64,000 nucleotides of DNA. Origin: Adenanthera pavonina. Taxonomy: Eukaryota > Streptophyta > Magnoliopsida > Fabales > Fabaceae. The stretch is from assembly GCA_026686845.1 (NCBI GenBank), contig JAIVEN010000015.1, positions 18,891,501-18,955,500 on the forward strand, given 5' to 3'. The stretch's first letter is position 1. Every line of letters begins with the position of its first letter. The translations under genes were made by a program, and so were the position numbers. The notes beneath the pieces were generated by a model. The model was not told where the DNA came from and did no database searches. It worked only from the letters and a program-made list of their open reading frames with translations. This document shows, one piece after another, positions 13,201 through 26,194 of the stretch.

Positions 13201-14668
13201 CAAACTAGCCATTGCAAAACAACTGCGCAAGTTCATTAAAATCAGATGAAATTGTTCTTGATAATTTAGATATCCAGCAAGTAACATATACGGCATGGGG
13301 GATATACAATCAATTATTGGACCTTACCTGTGGTTGCAGGTGTGAATGACTTGATTGTCTGCATAAAAGAAACTGGAATGTATCTTAAGCTCACATTCCC
13401 CAACACTATGTTAATACAGAACACAAAGGACATTGGAAAGATTCTTTTCCAGCGATCCTCTGGGTCAACAGTTATTAGTGGTTTAAGCTTCAACACCTTA
13501 ATTACCACGTGTCCTCCAATTGTTGAGCAGATGAAGTGGACACAAGATACTGTGAGGGGAAACTTGAAGTCCAATTTCTGAAAGGAAAATTTGACAGAGA
13601 TATATTTTATTTATAGCATTTGTTATGATCTATTAAAATATTAAATACGGTGATTGAGCAGACAAGGTTTTGAAGGAAATACAGAAATATTGAACAACAT
13701 TTTTACAAGACAGATGAAACAAAAAAGATCTAAACAATAGGGAGATTATAATAATTTAATTAAAAAAAAGTCTTCTTCTTCTTCTACATATCAATGACAA
13801 AATGACTCATTCATCAGTAACTCTGGTCCATATGTATATCTGGGAACTTGGAATATAATTTACAAGAATATCATTAGCAGTTTTCTAAACGATAAAAGTT
13901 GGAACTGAGTTCTGTAGATTATGCACCATTGAAATGCCAAAACTCTGAAGAAAAGGACACTTTTCCAGAAGCTTAGAAGCCGCAATTATGTTTATTCAAA
14001 AAGTTGATTAAGTGTATAACAAAGCCACTAATATATGTCTGCTCAACTCGATAATTTAAGGATGTGGTAAATTACAATTTACGTGTTCGCGCACAGTTTA
14101 TAGATCAGTTAAGAGAATCACAGTTTTGAAACAGGTATAGCTCCATGAACAACACACTGATGCACAAAAACTAGAATTCCATGAATCAAAAGGTATGTCA
14201 TACTATAAAGAATGTCTAAAGACCGCAATTATAAGAATTTAAAAAGTTGTACTTTCGTAGAGTTCTGTTCGTTCGGGTAGTTTCTGATCTTTTCAGATTC
14301 AGAGTGTTTAACGGATCAAGTTTCAGCATTTTATCGGGTGAATAACATTAAAATTCCAGAGAGCATACCTGGCATTAAACAAGGTTATAAAACTAGTCGC
14401 GGGAATAAAAGGTGCCAAACAATATATGGCGACATACTTTATTTAAAATAAAAAGGGAGGAGGGGGTGGCATGAAGCATAAAAAATATGGCCAAAATTAA
14501 ATAGGGAGAAATGAGAAAACTTTCTCATAGGAATGAAATGAACCGGAGAAATACCTGGAAGATCCACTTGTTCATGATAATTACAGTCACATTGAAAGCC
14601 CACCATTGAAGAATTGATAAAAGGGATCGAATCACGCTCGACTGGCAAACTAGGCTCTTCTCTTCCAT
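10288..14668 (-). CDS. UDP-galactose transporter, UDP-GalT1/GONST5-like (TPT/NST family), 344 aa
   Basis: Nucleotide-sugar transporter of the Golgi membrane that exchanges cytosolic UDP-galactose for lumenal UMP and so feeds cell-wall and glycan galactosylation. Exons on the minus strand: 14668-14555, 13577-13328, 13222-13015, 11039-10808, 10518-10288; they join in frame (1035 nt). Recognised landmarks: start MEEKSLVCQSSVIRSLLSIL, then WWAFNVTVIIMNKWIFQ (TM1); KSFTPATTVVLQW; QFDWRIWASLVPIVGGILL; SINTVYYMAPLATMILA; NVAGNLKVAVAVLVSW; NPISASNAFGC. About ten hydrophobic helices are expected. The tail has a TPRTPRTPRSK repeat, Ser/Thr/Arg-rich, and ends in a Lys/Asp-rich stretch, as in Arabidopsis UDP-GalT1. 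The length fits the family (about 335-345). Introns are long (about 0.1-2.0 kb). Substrate specificity is inferred from homology only. Confidence 0.9.
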
Positions 14669-17574
14669 CACCCTCTCCGAGAGCCCAATAAAAGCTGAAA
14701 ACAGATCAAACAACCGGAACCAGTCCCGACTCAATAACCGACCTCCTTTACGAATAACTAAGAAAAGGCAGATTGCAGGAAATGGACGATAACCCAGCTG
14801 CAAATTGGGCAAGGAAGAGGATGGAGGGTACGAAGGGAAGAGAGAGCTTGGAACGGTGAAGGTGGCTCTTCCACTCTGGGATGATTTATGAGGCCGTGCC
14901 TCTCTTTTTATTATGTCAAGATTCTAAATGTTTCTCTTTCTTCTCTTTCCCTGTTGCTTCCCTTTCTTTCGATCACGCCATGGAAAACTATGTTGTTTTT
15001 CGTAGGTGGAATGGAAGTCCCGTTCTCTCACTTCCTCACTGTTCGATTTGGAATGTGGGTCCCATAGTTCCAAGGTTCGGGTGGGGTCCATCGGGTTACG
15101 GAATCTTGGCCATTCAATTCATAATCATATATTTTTCTTCATGGGGCTTTTTAGTTTGAAATTTAGGATTGGACATTCGTTGCCTAATTACATAATTGCA
15201 ATTAAGTTCTTTCAAATCATTAGAATATGCTCAGAATCAATTTCTACCGCAATTACGGTGGTTAAGTTTTTGGCACAAGGGCGCACCGGAATTATTGCTT
15301 TAAAAATACTGGCTCCAAAAAATAATTAAATCCAAATAATCAAAATAAGAATAGCATATATAAAACTAACGTTTTAAATTTCTATGATTGAACTTGATAC
15401 TTGATAGAAGTGAGAAAATTTTATTAATATTTTTATGTATAAAATTTTCAATTATTAATGTTGAATGATGTTTGATAATTGATGAATTTGATCAAAATGA
15501 TAAGCATGCATGAGAATGGTCTGCGCCCGACAACTTGGTGGCGTATCAATTTAGGTCACGTTTGATTTTTAGTTAATTAAAAATGTATTTTGATAAAATT
15601 AGTTTTACAATGTAGTTATGATAAAAATTAGTTTTAAACTAACGTATTTATGTTAGAATAATTTATTTAAAAATTATTTTTGATAAAATTTATAATTTTT
15701 TTTCAAATTGAGTTTAAACTCTATTTCATGATTAATTTAATTTATTTAAACTAAAATTTAATCTATATTTATTTAATTGAGAATATAATATATTTGATGC
15801 AACACTTTTTTACAAGTTATAGTTTATGGAGAATAAAATTTTGAAGGGACATTTTAGTCATTAGATAGAAAAAATTTTACGAAAATTTTATTTTTTTTAT
15901 TTTTAAAATTTTTTCTCATTTTTATTATTCTATTTTTATTTGATTTTAAAATAAATATAGATGAAAATAAAGAATTAAAATAAAGAAGCAAGTAGTCATA
16001 TGCTTATGTGGAGACTACGTTTTGGTTCAAACCTGATTTTTTAACTGAGAAGCAAAAACCAACTAAATATATATAAAATACCTCAAATCTTGGTTCAAAA
16101 GTCTTACACTTGTTAGGCTCATGAAGTACTTGTGTATGGTCTAACGAAGGAGGTAACCTTATGAAGAGCTTCCCAGAAATTGCGCCATGTTAAATTCAAA
16201 TAGGTTTGGCAGTTTGGAACCGGGACAATTGGTTCTTAGTACATAAAAAAAAATTAAGATATTTGGATTTTGGTATTACAGTTCATTTTTTTTGGGGTCA
16301 AACTCGAATTTTTACAGATGAAACTTTAAAATTTCCAATTAGCAATTAGGATTTGAATTTTTCCAATTGAAAATTGAATTTTTCAAACTTTTTTTCCAAA
16401 AAAAAATGAACTATAGTAAAAAGAACAAAATATCTTTATTTTTTTATATTAAAAACCAGTTGTCTCCTGGGATTTGATAGGGGAAAGAAATGATGGAAAG
16501 GCAATCGCCTCTACATAGACAAATTAGGGTCTCGTTGGTTTATATTTTTATAGGTCAAATTATGTTTTTTAATTATTATTTTTTTATTTAAATAGATTTA
16601 TGATAAATTTTTTTACTTTTTTCTAAATTTTATTTTTATAGATTATGGTTATTCTAACATATTTTTTACAAAAAAAAATAATGCACATGAGCACTTAAAC
16701 TCATAATTAAACATGTTTTTTTTTATTATCTTCCATCTGATCCAAGTGCTGTCACCATATTATGTTTAATTTTGTACAAAAATTTTAATTTCTTCCACGT
16801 TTTACCTTAATCCTGACAAAAGCTATTGGATGAAGGACCCAAGGTAAATAGTGCGAAATATAATCAGTTATCAGTGGTACACATTGTTTGTCAGGGGCTC
16901 TAACCCTGCTCCCTCCCCAAAAAAGCTATGTTTTTTTAATAAAAATATTAACTATTAACCCATTTCTAGTTCCCATCAACTTTTATGCTTGATGCACAAC
17001 GTTCAGAGTCTCTTCTCATTGCATAGTTTTATTACAAAATAAATGTAATAAATTTTATTTAAGTTTAAAAAGTATGCTATTCAAGATAAATACCTAATTT
17101 GATGAAAATTAGTGCTAAAATGTAGGAAATTCTTCACATTTTTATCTATTTTTGCATCTCTTCTTTATTTATCAAGGTTATTATTTATCTATTTTTAATA
17201 TTTTTTATTAATGTTAAAAATAAAAATTATTTCTGGTTTCAGTCACATATGTAATATAATATTAAAAATATTACTTTAAAATAATATAATATTTATATAA
17301 ATATGTTGATTTAACCAAAAATAAATCCCCCCCAAAAACAGTTTTGTTCTGCGTCTGCCCCTGGTGTTATTAAGGAATAAAATACTTTAGATGATGAGTC
17401 ATATTACTAACACGTACTGGTCTTCATATTTAAGCTATTAACAACTTTGTCTTTTTTTCTATATAATAAAAAGTCTCCATATGAATCAAGACGATGCATC
17501 ACCCTGTAATATTGACGCATTAACTGGGAAATATACATCCAGATGGCATCAAATATAATGGAAAGCAAATTGTG
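14669..17574. other. Upstream region of the transporter gene, then gene-free AT-rich DNA
   Basis: 14669-14900 is the probable 5' UTR/promoter of the minus-strand transporter. From about 15300 the sequence is very AT-rich with no convincing frames. A small inverted repeat lies at 16276-16419. The short frames at 14881-15329 look like chance reading of the promoter side. Confidence 0.5.
16276..16419. repeat. Small inverted repeat, possible mini-MITE
   Basis: ttacagttcattttttttgg near 16276-16295 is matched in reverse by ccaaaaaaaaatgaactatagtaa at about 16396-16419, with about 100 bases between them. Low complexity in the arms weakens the case. No clear target duplication. Confidence 0.35.
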
Positions 17575-18080
17575 TACTGCATTTTATTCATTTTATTATA
17601 AGATATTTTATATCAATTATATGTATATTAAAAATTTTTTTTATCTAAAAATAGTACAAAAAGAATCAATATTTTTTATTTTACCCTTTTTAAATATCAT
17701 ATTCTATTACCATTATAAGATTATAAATAAAATATAAAAAAATAAAAAAATTATCTAACATTTTATATTTTGAATTAGATACTTCTCATATAAAATACTC
17801 CATCAGGTCCTATATATAGGATCTTTTATCCTGATCTTAAATATAAGATTCTTTACAATATACGAGATAGTATTTATTATATATTTCTAAAAAAATGTCT
17901 CTATTTAATATATCTAAAGAGAAAGAGAGAAAAATTAAATAAGGGTAGTTTTAAAAAAATATTAGAATTTTTTAAAAAATTAAAATAATTAATTAGTTTA
18001 AATTTTAATTTTTAATTCGATTAAAAAAATTTTATATTAAAAATAGGAGAAAGTATCCTATAATTACCGAATAGAGGATT
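17575..18080. mobile_element. Stowaway-like MITE (host of the nested element), interrupted copy
   Basis: The left part, 17575-17797, aligns by eye with the element at 61212-61473: both contain ttattataagatattttNtatcaatta, attttttattttaccctt and a terminal cttNtcatanaaaatN. It breaks at 17797 where a second MITE begins. The segment after the second MITE (18056-18080, cctataattaccgaatagagg) looks like the decayed remaining end. Boundaries are approximate. Confidence 0.5.
17798..18053. mobile_element. Stowaway-type MITE, 256 bp, TA target duplication
   Basis: Starts ctccatcaggtcctatatat, ends aaataggagaaag, flanked by TA on both sides (17796-17797 and 18054-18055). It aligns along its whole length with the 264-bp element at 37000-37263 (shared agataNtatttattata, ctatttaatNtatc, ttaaataagggtagtttta). 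No coding capacity; such elements are moved in trans by Tc1/mariner transposase. Confidence 0.7.
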
Positions 18081-21000
18081 TTGGGACAAGGGAAATAGGC
18101 GGTGATAAGAAAAAGTGTTTGGAGGTTTGGTGTGTTAATTTCTACCCCGCAAAGCGACAAGATCCACCCCATCAATCATCTTACATGACAATCATACGAA
18201 TGGTAGTATATATCCGGCACATAAGCATAGCACACATGTGACGCCGCAGTTGCTCCTCACACAATAATATGAATTAGAGAGTCAACATTATTAACTAAAT
18301 AATCAATTAAATTAATTAATGCGTATTCCCCAAACCTCGCAGGATTTTGAAGTTGGGCTGGCACAAAAAGCATAGGTGCAAAGCAAGCGCCTTCAAAAAT
18401 AAATAAGTGAAAAAAGTCCATGTCAACGCCCACTCGCCTCGTTCCATCCCTTGTATTTAACTCTGGACCTAACCAATTGACTCCCTTTGCTTTACCTTTA
18501 GTGGTACTTTGCACCAAGTTGCCAAAGCAAAATCACATGGTATCAGATATGCTTTACCTTCTTAATGCATATATATAGCACTGCCATTTAATACTTTATG
18601 TGATTGGTTGTACTTGTACATACAAGAGTGAATGAAATCTGAAAATTGAAGTTCCGCATTACAACTAAATATATATCAAATATTGATTATGAATCTAATT
18701 TTTCATGAGCATAATTAGGGTGTTTTAAGACTCCCAACTCTAACATGATTTTGGGTTTGGGGTATGGTGTGCAGGGCAGGCGTTAAATTTGGGTATGTTA
18801 ATGTGTTTGTTGGGGGGGGGGGAGTAATGGACAAGTGGACTCTTATGGCAGCAAAGTGGATGAAAACATGAAAACCAGCGGCAAACTAGTTGCCAATATA
18901 CTATTTTTGTACTCAAATAAGGGCCACTTCACTACACTTTTACGTAACTCGGAATTATTTGGAATGCTTGCCATTAAAAACAAAACAGGAAAAGAATATT
19001 CTGAAATTCGATTTGGCTATTCCGAATAAAGTCATTATTACGTATTATGTAGATACATAACGTTATAATGGAATTCCTTTCCAAGCCTAATTCCTGAGTT
19101 CATGCCCCTCGTTTACCGCCTTAACCAAAGGGTCTAAATGTAACAAACAAATCATCATATTGAATTATATGTAAAATTAAAAATGTCAAACAACAGAACC
19201 CAGTGATGGTCAAACTATGGATGGGGCATGATTCGGATCCTGTTGGATAACGAAATCTTCTAAAAGGGAAAGATCTTAACTTGTGTTTTAAAAGAGGGAC
19301 GGAGGCACTGATCAGAATGTAGTGCTACTTCACCCTCACACGCAATTACCGTAAATTTGGTCGCCCCGTACAATCAATTGGTAGGGCTTTCAGCTTTGGA
19401 AGTGATGGAGGAATGGATCATTTTCCGATACCCATAACGGTGACAGTTAAGTTAAGACAGCCTAAAATTGGATTGTCACGCTAATTAATTATCACCTCCG
19501 CTGTGCAGGGCGATTGAAGTTGTGTTGGGGGGGGGGGGGTGGGAGTTTCTATAAAAATTAATTTACACATATAATATATTAATTTTTGTTTTTTAATATT
19601 TGTCATAAATATTTTTTAAAATAATTTTATAACTTCAAAAAGGTCATATATTTAAAAGTAATTTTAAAAATATATAAAATGAAACCTTATGTATAATACA
19701 TTAATTCCAAAAAAAATTATGAAAAATATACAATATATATCAATAAAAGATATTTATATGTGTAAGCATGCACGTGTATATATATATATATACACGTACA
19801 AATTCTTCATGTGTGGCACATTGTGGGAGGCTAAATCATTGAAGTACTCCACAATGGTTATGCTAAGGACAGGAATAATATGGCAAGGGGCAAGGGATGG
19901 GAGGGGCCACAGCCCCCCTATGGACTATGGTATAACGTCGGTCCAACACTGCTATTTTGCTTACCTAGCCTTTTATACTATTGTCTCTAATTTAAGGGGT
20001 GATAGATAATAACTTAAAAAATTTTATTATTTTTTAAGTTATTTTAATTTAATATTATTTAATATAATTGACTCATGAAGTAAGCTTTTTAACTTAATTA
20101 AATTTCATCATTTCTTGAAAATATTTTGGGCAAAACAAAATTAAATACACTATATAATTTATAAAATATTTTATATTGTAAAATATAGATTTATTACTTT
20201 ATAAACCAAAAAGGAGGGAGTATATTGTGTGCCAATTTTATTAGTCTAGATATTTTATAAAATTCACTAACACTGAATGTAAAACCTTCTACTCAAGTGG
20301 CATTTTTTTAATACTTGAATTTGGAGAAGAATGGAAAAAGCATTTTAGGAGAACCAAATTGTCAAATGGCGCAATTGTGTTGCGTTTGATCCATCCATCG
20401 TTTCATGCCATCAATTTATCAGCATACCATACCAATTATGTAAGATTGATGATGGAAACCAAGAAAAATGAGACACTGCAGATTCTACCAAATATTCATT
20501 GCCATTGCATAATATTGCCAATCAACCAAGGATTGTCACGCCACTAATTTCAACTCCATAATTTATTATCTCAATTTTTTTCAAAAAATATTTTAATATT
20601 ATTTATTTTGTGCTGAAAAGTATAATATTTATTACATGATATTAATAATAAATTTAAAAATAACATTCTAGTCCAAGTGTGATTGCAACTATTTTTCTCA
20701 TTACAAGATTCTTGAAATTATGTCACGTGGCTTTCTAGGAATGTAATCGATATGAACCCGAAGCAGAGGCCCATCGGATCGGAGGTTAATTGACATCGTA
20801 TATTTCCGCCTATCGGGTATCTTTTTACATCCATGACCCAAAATATATATATATATATATATGGTTATCTAGTTGTGCATTTTATAGGAGCCTTCATTAA
20901 AAAAATGACCAATCAACTATATATAAATAGATATGCAAACCATATCCTACTAATTAGTTCTTCGGTGAAAAAGACAATCCATTCTTAAGAAATTAGGAGA

Positions 21001-21742
21001 TAGTATCATAGTAATACTACCCGTTATCTTTTTTTTTTCGAAAAAAAATTATCAAATTGACATAGCTTTTGTTTTTGTTTATAGCATAAATACATGCTTT
21101 TTCAAATAAAAAATGAACCCATACTCACATGTAATTTCAATTTTTTACTTAAATACTCTCAATTAATTATAAATATATAAAAATTTAACACTAATAAAAA
21201 ACAAACAATATTTTATTAAAAATTAAATTAATTGTGTTGTTTTTTTTTGCAAAACAAATATGCATATATTGTTTTAAAAATGATGTAATTCTAATAAAAC
21301 TTAAGAAAATGGTGTCATTTTTTCCTCAAAAAAAAAAAAAAAAGGAAAGAAAGAAAAGAAAGGTCATTCAATGACCGTTTCAATCAGCATGTCATTTGGG
21401 CTGCATTCGCCGCATCCAAGAATCTTCGGCCCACAATATAAGGATATAACAACCTTTTAAACAACGAGAAAAATTAAATAACACTGAAATTATTTTTTGT
21501 ATTTTAAAACTATTTTTTATTTAATTCAGAATTTTCTTATTCTATTAATTCTATATGTTTAGTTTTTTTTTTAAAGTTAACAATATGAAATTATTAAACT
21601 ATAGTTGAAGCATTGGACTTCAACTAATAAAATTGTTAGGTGCTGACCTCTCTAAACTACCCAAAAGAAAAAAAAAATTGATGTCTAAGAATAAATCAAA
21701 AGGATACAATTGTCTAAATAAGATTAGTCAAAGATCTTATTG
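18081..21742. other. Gene-poor AT-rich stretch
   Basis: No gene recognised. It contains G homopolymers near 18809-18820 and 19527-19540, TA dinucleotide tracts near 19776-19792 and 20843-20861, and a lone MITE-like end (aaaaaggagggagta) near 20208-20223. The reverse-strand frame 18257-18517 is open but unlike any family I know. Confidence 0.45.
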
Positions 21743-21916
21743 CGAGAGGCAATATTCATTTTAGTAATTTTTGTATTTTAAAGGGATTAATTTTTAATTA
21801 TTGATTGGAGAATAACCTTAGTAATCATAAAAGGACACAATTATCTAAGTAAGATCATTTTTTTTTTTATAAACAGTCTAAGTAAGATACTAAGATTAGT
21901 AACACATTACGTGTAA
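21743..21916 (+). repeat. Direct repeat, copy 1
   Basis: This stretch (gagaggcaatattcatttta ... aaaggacacaattatctaag ... gtctaagtaagatactaag) recurs in the same order at 22628-22816. The two copies look roughly 75-80% identical by eye and are separated by about 0.7 kb. An extra fragment of the same sequence (aaaaggatacaattgtctaa) lies just before, at about 21698-21717. Confidence 0.7.
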
Positions 21917-21940
21917 CAGTGTTACTAATCTTAGTATCTT
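21884..21940. repeat. Perfect 22-bp inverted repeat with 13-base loop
   Basis: Bases 21884-21905 are the exact reverse complement of 21919-21940; the loop is attacgtgtaaca. The left arm is also the end of direct-repeat copy 1. In copy 2 the equivalent place has a shorter near-palindrome, gtaacacatgacgtgtgttac. Confidence 0.85.
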
Positions 21941-22627
21941 TTTGAGAGAGTGATGTGAATAAGAATCAAACAATTTAGCCCAAATATATGCTGGAATGGG
22001 TCATGCAAGATTAATGATGTTCTTATATATTTCAAATGGAGAGAGAAGTTCAAGTTCCAAGTTTTCCTTATATTAATTTAGGATTATCTTTTTATTTTAA
22101 TTTGATTTGATTTAAATTATGTTATGATATTTTATGGCTTTCAACTTGTATTCCATTAAGCCAAATTTTAGATTTAAATTAGTTTAGTTTAAACTAGTAG
22201 CATTAGAATTAGAATATTATTTGTTATTATTTTCTTTAGTATTTTTGGTTTTATTTTTAGACCTTTAGATAATTAGTTATATTTTTATGATTCATTAAGA
22301 TTAATTGAGTCTTAAGTATTTTTAATTACTTTAGGATATCTATTTGCCTATTTATAGGCCTATTTTGTATACACAATGGAGACATATCAATATTATTCAG
22401 AGTTTATTTAATTAGTGAATTTCACTAGTTCATTATGTTCTTTTGAGAATACATCTGACTTATCAAGAGTTTAATCTACTCTTGTGGAGTCTTTCTATAA
22501 TTAGAGTTCTCTGAGGCAGGTTCTCATTGAATTCTAGTTTGATCAACTCGTTTGAGTCAAGTTTCTGTATTACTGTATTATTTATTTTCTGGGTTCTCGA
22601 GACAGGTTACTCGTGGGGTCCATATTA

Positions 22628-22816
22628 GAAAGGCAACATTCATTTTAGTGATTTTAGTGATCTTTATATTTTGAAGGAATTGGTTTTTGACTATTGGTTG
22701 GGGAATAATTTTAGTAATTGCAAAAGGACACAATTGCTTAAGTAAGATCCCTTTTTTTTTTTTGATAAACTGTCTAAGTAAGATACTAGCCTTAGTAACA
22801 CATGACGTGTGTTACA
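22628..22816 (+). repeat. Direct repeat, copy 2
   Basis: Second copy of the segment at 21743-21916 (aaggcaacattcattttagt ... aaaggacacaattgcttaag ... gtctaagtaagatactagc). Same orientation. The DNA between the copies has no gene. Confidence 0.7.
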
Positions 22817-25800
22817 TAGAGTCAGTAATATAAGTCAAACCCGATAGATCAGCATGTTTAACTCAATAAAATATGTAGGTTGGGTTTTGAAAATAGGAGT
22901 TTGAATAAAAAATGAGTTTTTTTGGATTCGGCCCATTTAACTCATTTTTTTAATATTAAAAATATATATTATTTTATTAATTAATGATGTATTAATAATA
23001 AAATTTAAATATTATGTTAATTTTTAATAAATAATAATAATAATTAATTATACTAATTTAAATAATTATATAAAAAATAAATATTTAAATAAAACAAGCC
23101 CACATGTCAGCACGTAGACTTGAACACACCGGTCAGACTTAAAAAATCAAGCCTGTATGACAATTCAAGCTTTTCAGCTTGATTTAAATTACCAGATCTA
23201 GGGTTACATTTGAGTCCATACTGAAGGAGTGGGCTTCAAGGTAATGAACTGCTTATTCAGTCGTGAGGAGTTCACGCCACTTTTAAGTGTACGCTTATGG
23301 CCTCCTCCATCAAATTCTCTGTACTTTCTTTTTACCCCTCTAAATTCTTTTACTTGTATCTAGTAATACCTGGGGATTAATTTTTGAGTTTAGAAAAGGT
23401 AAGTTTTTACAAACCAACTGTGCAGCCTAGAGTTATAGTTAAGTAATGCAAATTTTGGTTTTAACATTTTAGCACTTCATCTAGAAAATACCTCAAATAT
23501 ATATATATATATATATATTCATGAAATATAGAATAGGGTGAGGGAAGGACTTTATGATACGTGTTCAACGAGGATGCTATTGTTCATTCCCAAAGACTCA
23601 CTCCTTTGGAGAGAAGTTTGAGATACCCTCAAAACTCAGTTTCCTTTATGAGCGGACTCACTGCAGCTCGCTCTCAAGGTCATGGGAGATATCCACCAGA
23701 AAGGCTTTCTCTATATAGATCTCTCCACCCTATATTATATGCTTTAATACCTATGATCAAACCTGTCAATAAAGTCTTCCCAGTTTTACCTTTTGTCTTA
23801 AGGTTGAGTGTGGGTCAGGTGAAAGAAGTTACTTTAGTTACATTTGGTAAAGTTAAGATGCTCTATATAAGACGGAACTGCATGGATAGTGATGATGTTG
23901 TTTGAGGTGAAGGGTAAGCCAGGAAGTGGTGATTGGATTGAGAAATGGATGGTTGAACTTGGGAAGAGTGTTTTTTTTTTTGGCCAAACTTGGGAAGAGA
24001 TTGATTTCAAACAAAGTGAGTTAAAAGGGTCCGTGTGAATGTGACGGAAGGCATCACTTGCTTGAACCCAGCTCATGCATGAAACTGTCCCTCACTATCC
24101 CTTCTCTCATCTCATCTCTTCAATTCCCATCCCATGTGACCATGGGTTTGTTTGTTTCCTTCACTTTTTAAGCTTTTCCTTTTTTTTCCCCCTGATTATT
24201 TATGTTTCCCGCGTCCATCATCCCACTATTTTCCTCCACTTTTCTTTCCTCAAAGTACTCATACTTTAATGTGATGCCTCACGCCAGCTGAGTGCGTGTA
24301 CTGCTGATACCCCTCGTCTACTGTTCTGTCTGGCACGTTCTACAAGAGACAACATCAACAATAAACAGTGAAGCAGAAGCAGAACAAGACAGTGTAATTC
24401 ACCCTAACTCCCTTATATTTGGGCATTAATTCCTGAGGAGTTTAATAATTGAATAATGGCGCATTGTATTTTAATCATGAATCCTTCTGGTTGATTCTGT
24501 GATCAATTTGTGGAATGGTGGGAATATTGCTGAGAAGAGTGGGAAATATGTCTCATCCTAAGGAAAATATATATATATAAGAAACACTACTTTTGCATTT
24601 GTTGAAATCATTCAGTAGGATAGCAATTTTTCAGGGGACCAGATCTGGGGAAAGAGTGCAACTTCTTGGATATGCCATCGATACCAGCATCGACAGCGGT
24701 GCAGAACACAGCATCCACACCCAATATCTCACTTGCAGCTGCTTTCATTCCTGCTCCTTTTCCAAGCTCCAAATCACAAACTCAGTGGCCGTCACAAATT
24801 TTGACTTTATCTCCACAAATCACACCCTTTTATTTTTTTAAACAAAACAGAATGAGTCTTGAGTTGAAGCGTTGGGCACTGCGAAGCAATAATTTATGTC
24901 CTTCTACCACCAAAAGATTTGGTTCAAACTAGCAAGAATATACCTGCTAAACCCAAAGTTTTGTGTTTGAACCCTATAAATACAATCATCTTAAAATTGG
25001 TAGAGATTGTTATCCTTTAGGTCTTACCTAGTTCAATCCGTATTAGATCATAATTTGATAAATTTTCTAATTAAAATGAAATAGGTCTAGAATATTGAAT
25101 ACATGTGAAAAAAATTATATACTTTTAAATCTATTATTCATTACCTAAAAATGAAATCACTTGACCCCATCACTATCTGCATGTCTGTTATTTATTTATT
25201 TATTTATTTTTTTATACTTTAAACAGTGGAATCAATTTGAAGAATGAGTATAATAACACCCCCTAGTGCCCTCAGCAACCTACGAGTGTGTATGTTACCA
25301 CAGGAACATACGATTTGAAAATTCATAATTATAATATAAAAGAAAATAAGATAAAATTAAATTCCAGTGCGCTACTTTTTTAATAGTACTTGCTATATTT
25401 ATTAACAATGAAAGAACAACATTAGTTTCAGCATTAGTACATTTTGACTAAATTAGGCCAGCCAGCGACCATACATGGATAAAATTATAATTGTAGTCTC
25501 TCTCTCTATGCTTAGCCAGTCAGCCTCCTGAACTAAGCACAATAAAAACTGAATTATATTATTTTTTTTTCTCTTTCTCCACACACACACACACACATAA
25601 AACTGAATTATATTATTAATTTTAATTTTAAAATTCAAAACACATGACAATAAAATTAAACTTGAAACCTAAAGTAAATGTGTTCGCTTGATATATGAAA
25701 ATTTCACTTTTTGAAGATTATATAAAATATTTTTTGCCAACGAAAATTATATAAAATATTTAAAGATTTTTTTTTTCAAAAAAAAGTTATTGGTAAAGTT

Positions 25801-26194
25801 TTAAATACTTAAGAGTCAATAGTTACGTATCAAAGACAACAAAAGGTAATAAAATAAAACTATAAGGCAAAAAAAAGGGGGCTCATCCAGTGAAATCCGA
25901 CAACTGTATTTCCCTCATTTCATCTGTCGTCTCCTCACATGTATCCTTCAATAATCCACAAAATTACACTAGAAGGGAAAGAGCACTATTACATTGTTCA
26001 AACTTCGGAGTGGGATACATTTTTGGTGGGCCATCCTCATTTTCTCCGTTTTAGTTTCTCATCATCATACATAAACACACACACGCCCAAGAAACGCACT
26101 GCATCATTTTAATTTCATACATCACAGCATTGGATTTTCACTTTTCTTCTTCTTCCTCTTGTTGGTTCTCTTGTTTAGGAGGAAAAGGCATAAG
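22817..26194. other. Intergenic, no gene confidently recognised
   Basis: The plus-strand open frame 23561-23905 (114 codons) and the overlapping frames at 24593-24932 match nothing I recognise. The block 24590-24830 has more balanced base composition than its surroundings and is open on both strands, so it could be an exon or a gene fragment. A TA tract lies at 23497-23518. 26000-26194, pyrimidine-rich, is the likely 5' UTR/promoter of the next gene. Confidence 0.4.

Noticed and set aside
18257..18517. Reverse-strand open frame of 86 codons
   Set aside because: No recognisable motif, no partner exons; the region is otherwise repeat-like.
18538..18550. TGGTATCAGA, resembling a primer binding site
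   Set aside because: No LTR-like block before it and no retroelement sequence after it.
21951..22622. Possible solo LTR (starts TG, ends CA, TATA-like tatttataggcc inside)
   Set aside because: No flanking 5-bp duplication and no second copy; the ends were chosen by eye.
23561..23905. Plus-strand open frame of 114 codons
   Set aside because: Begins without a clear start context and shows no family resemblance; not enough to call a gene.
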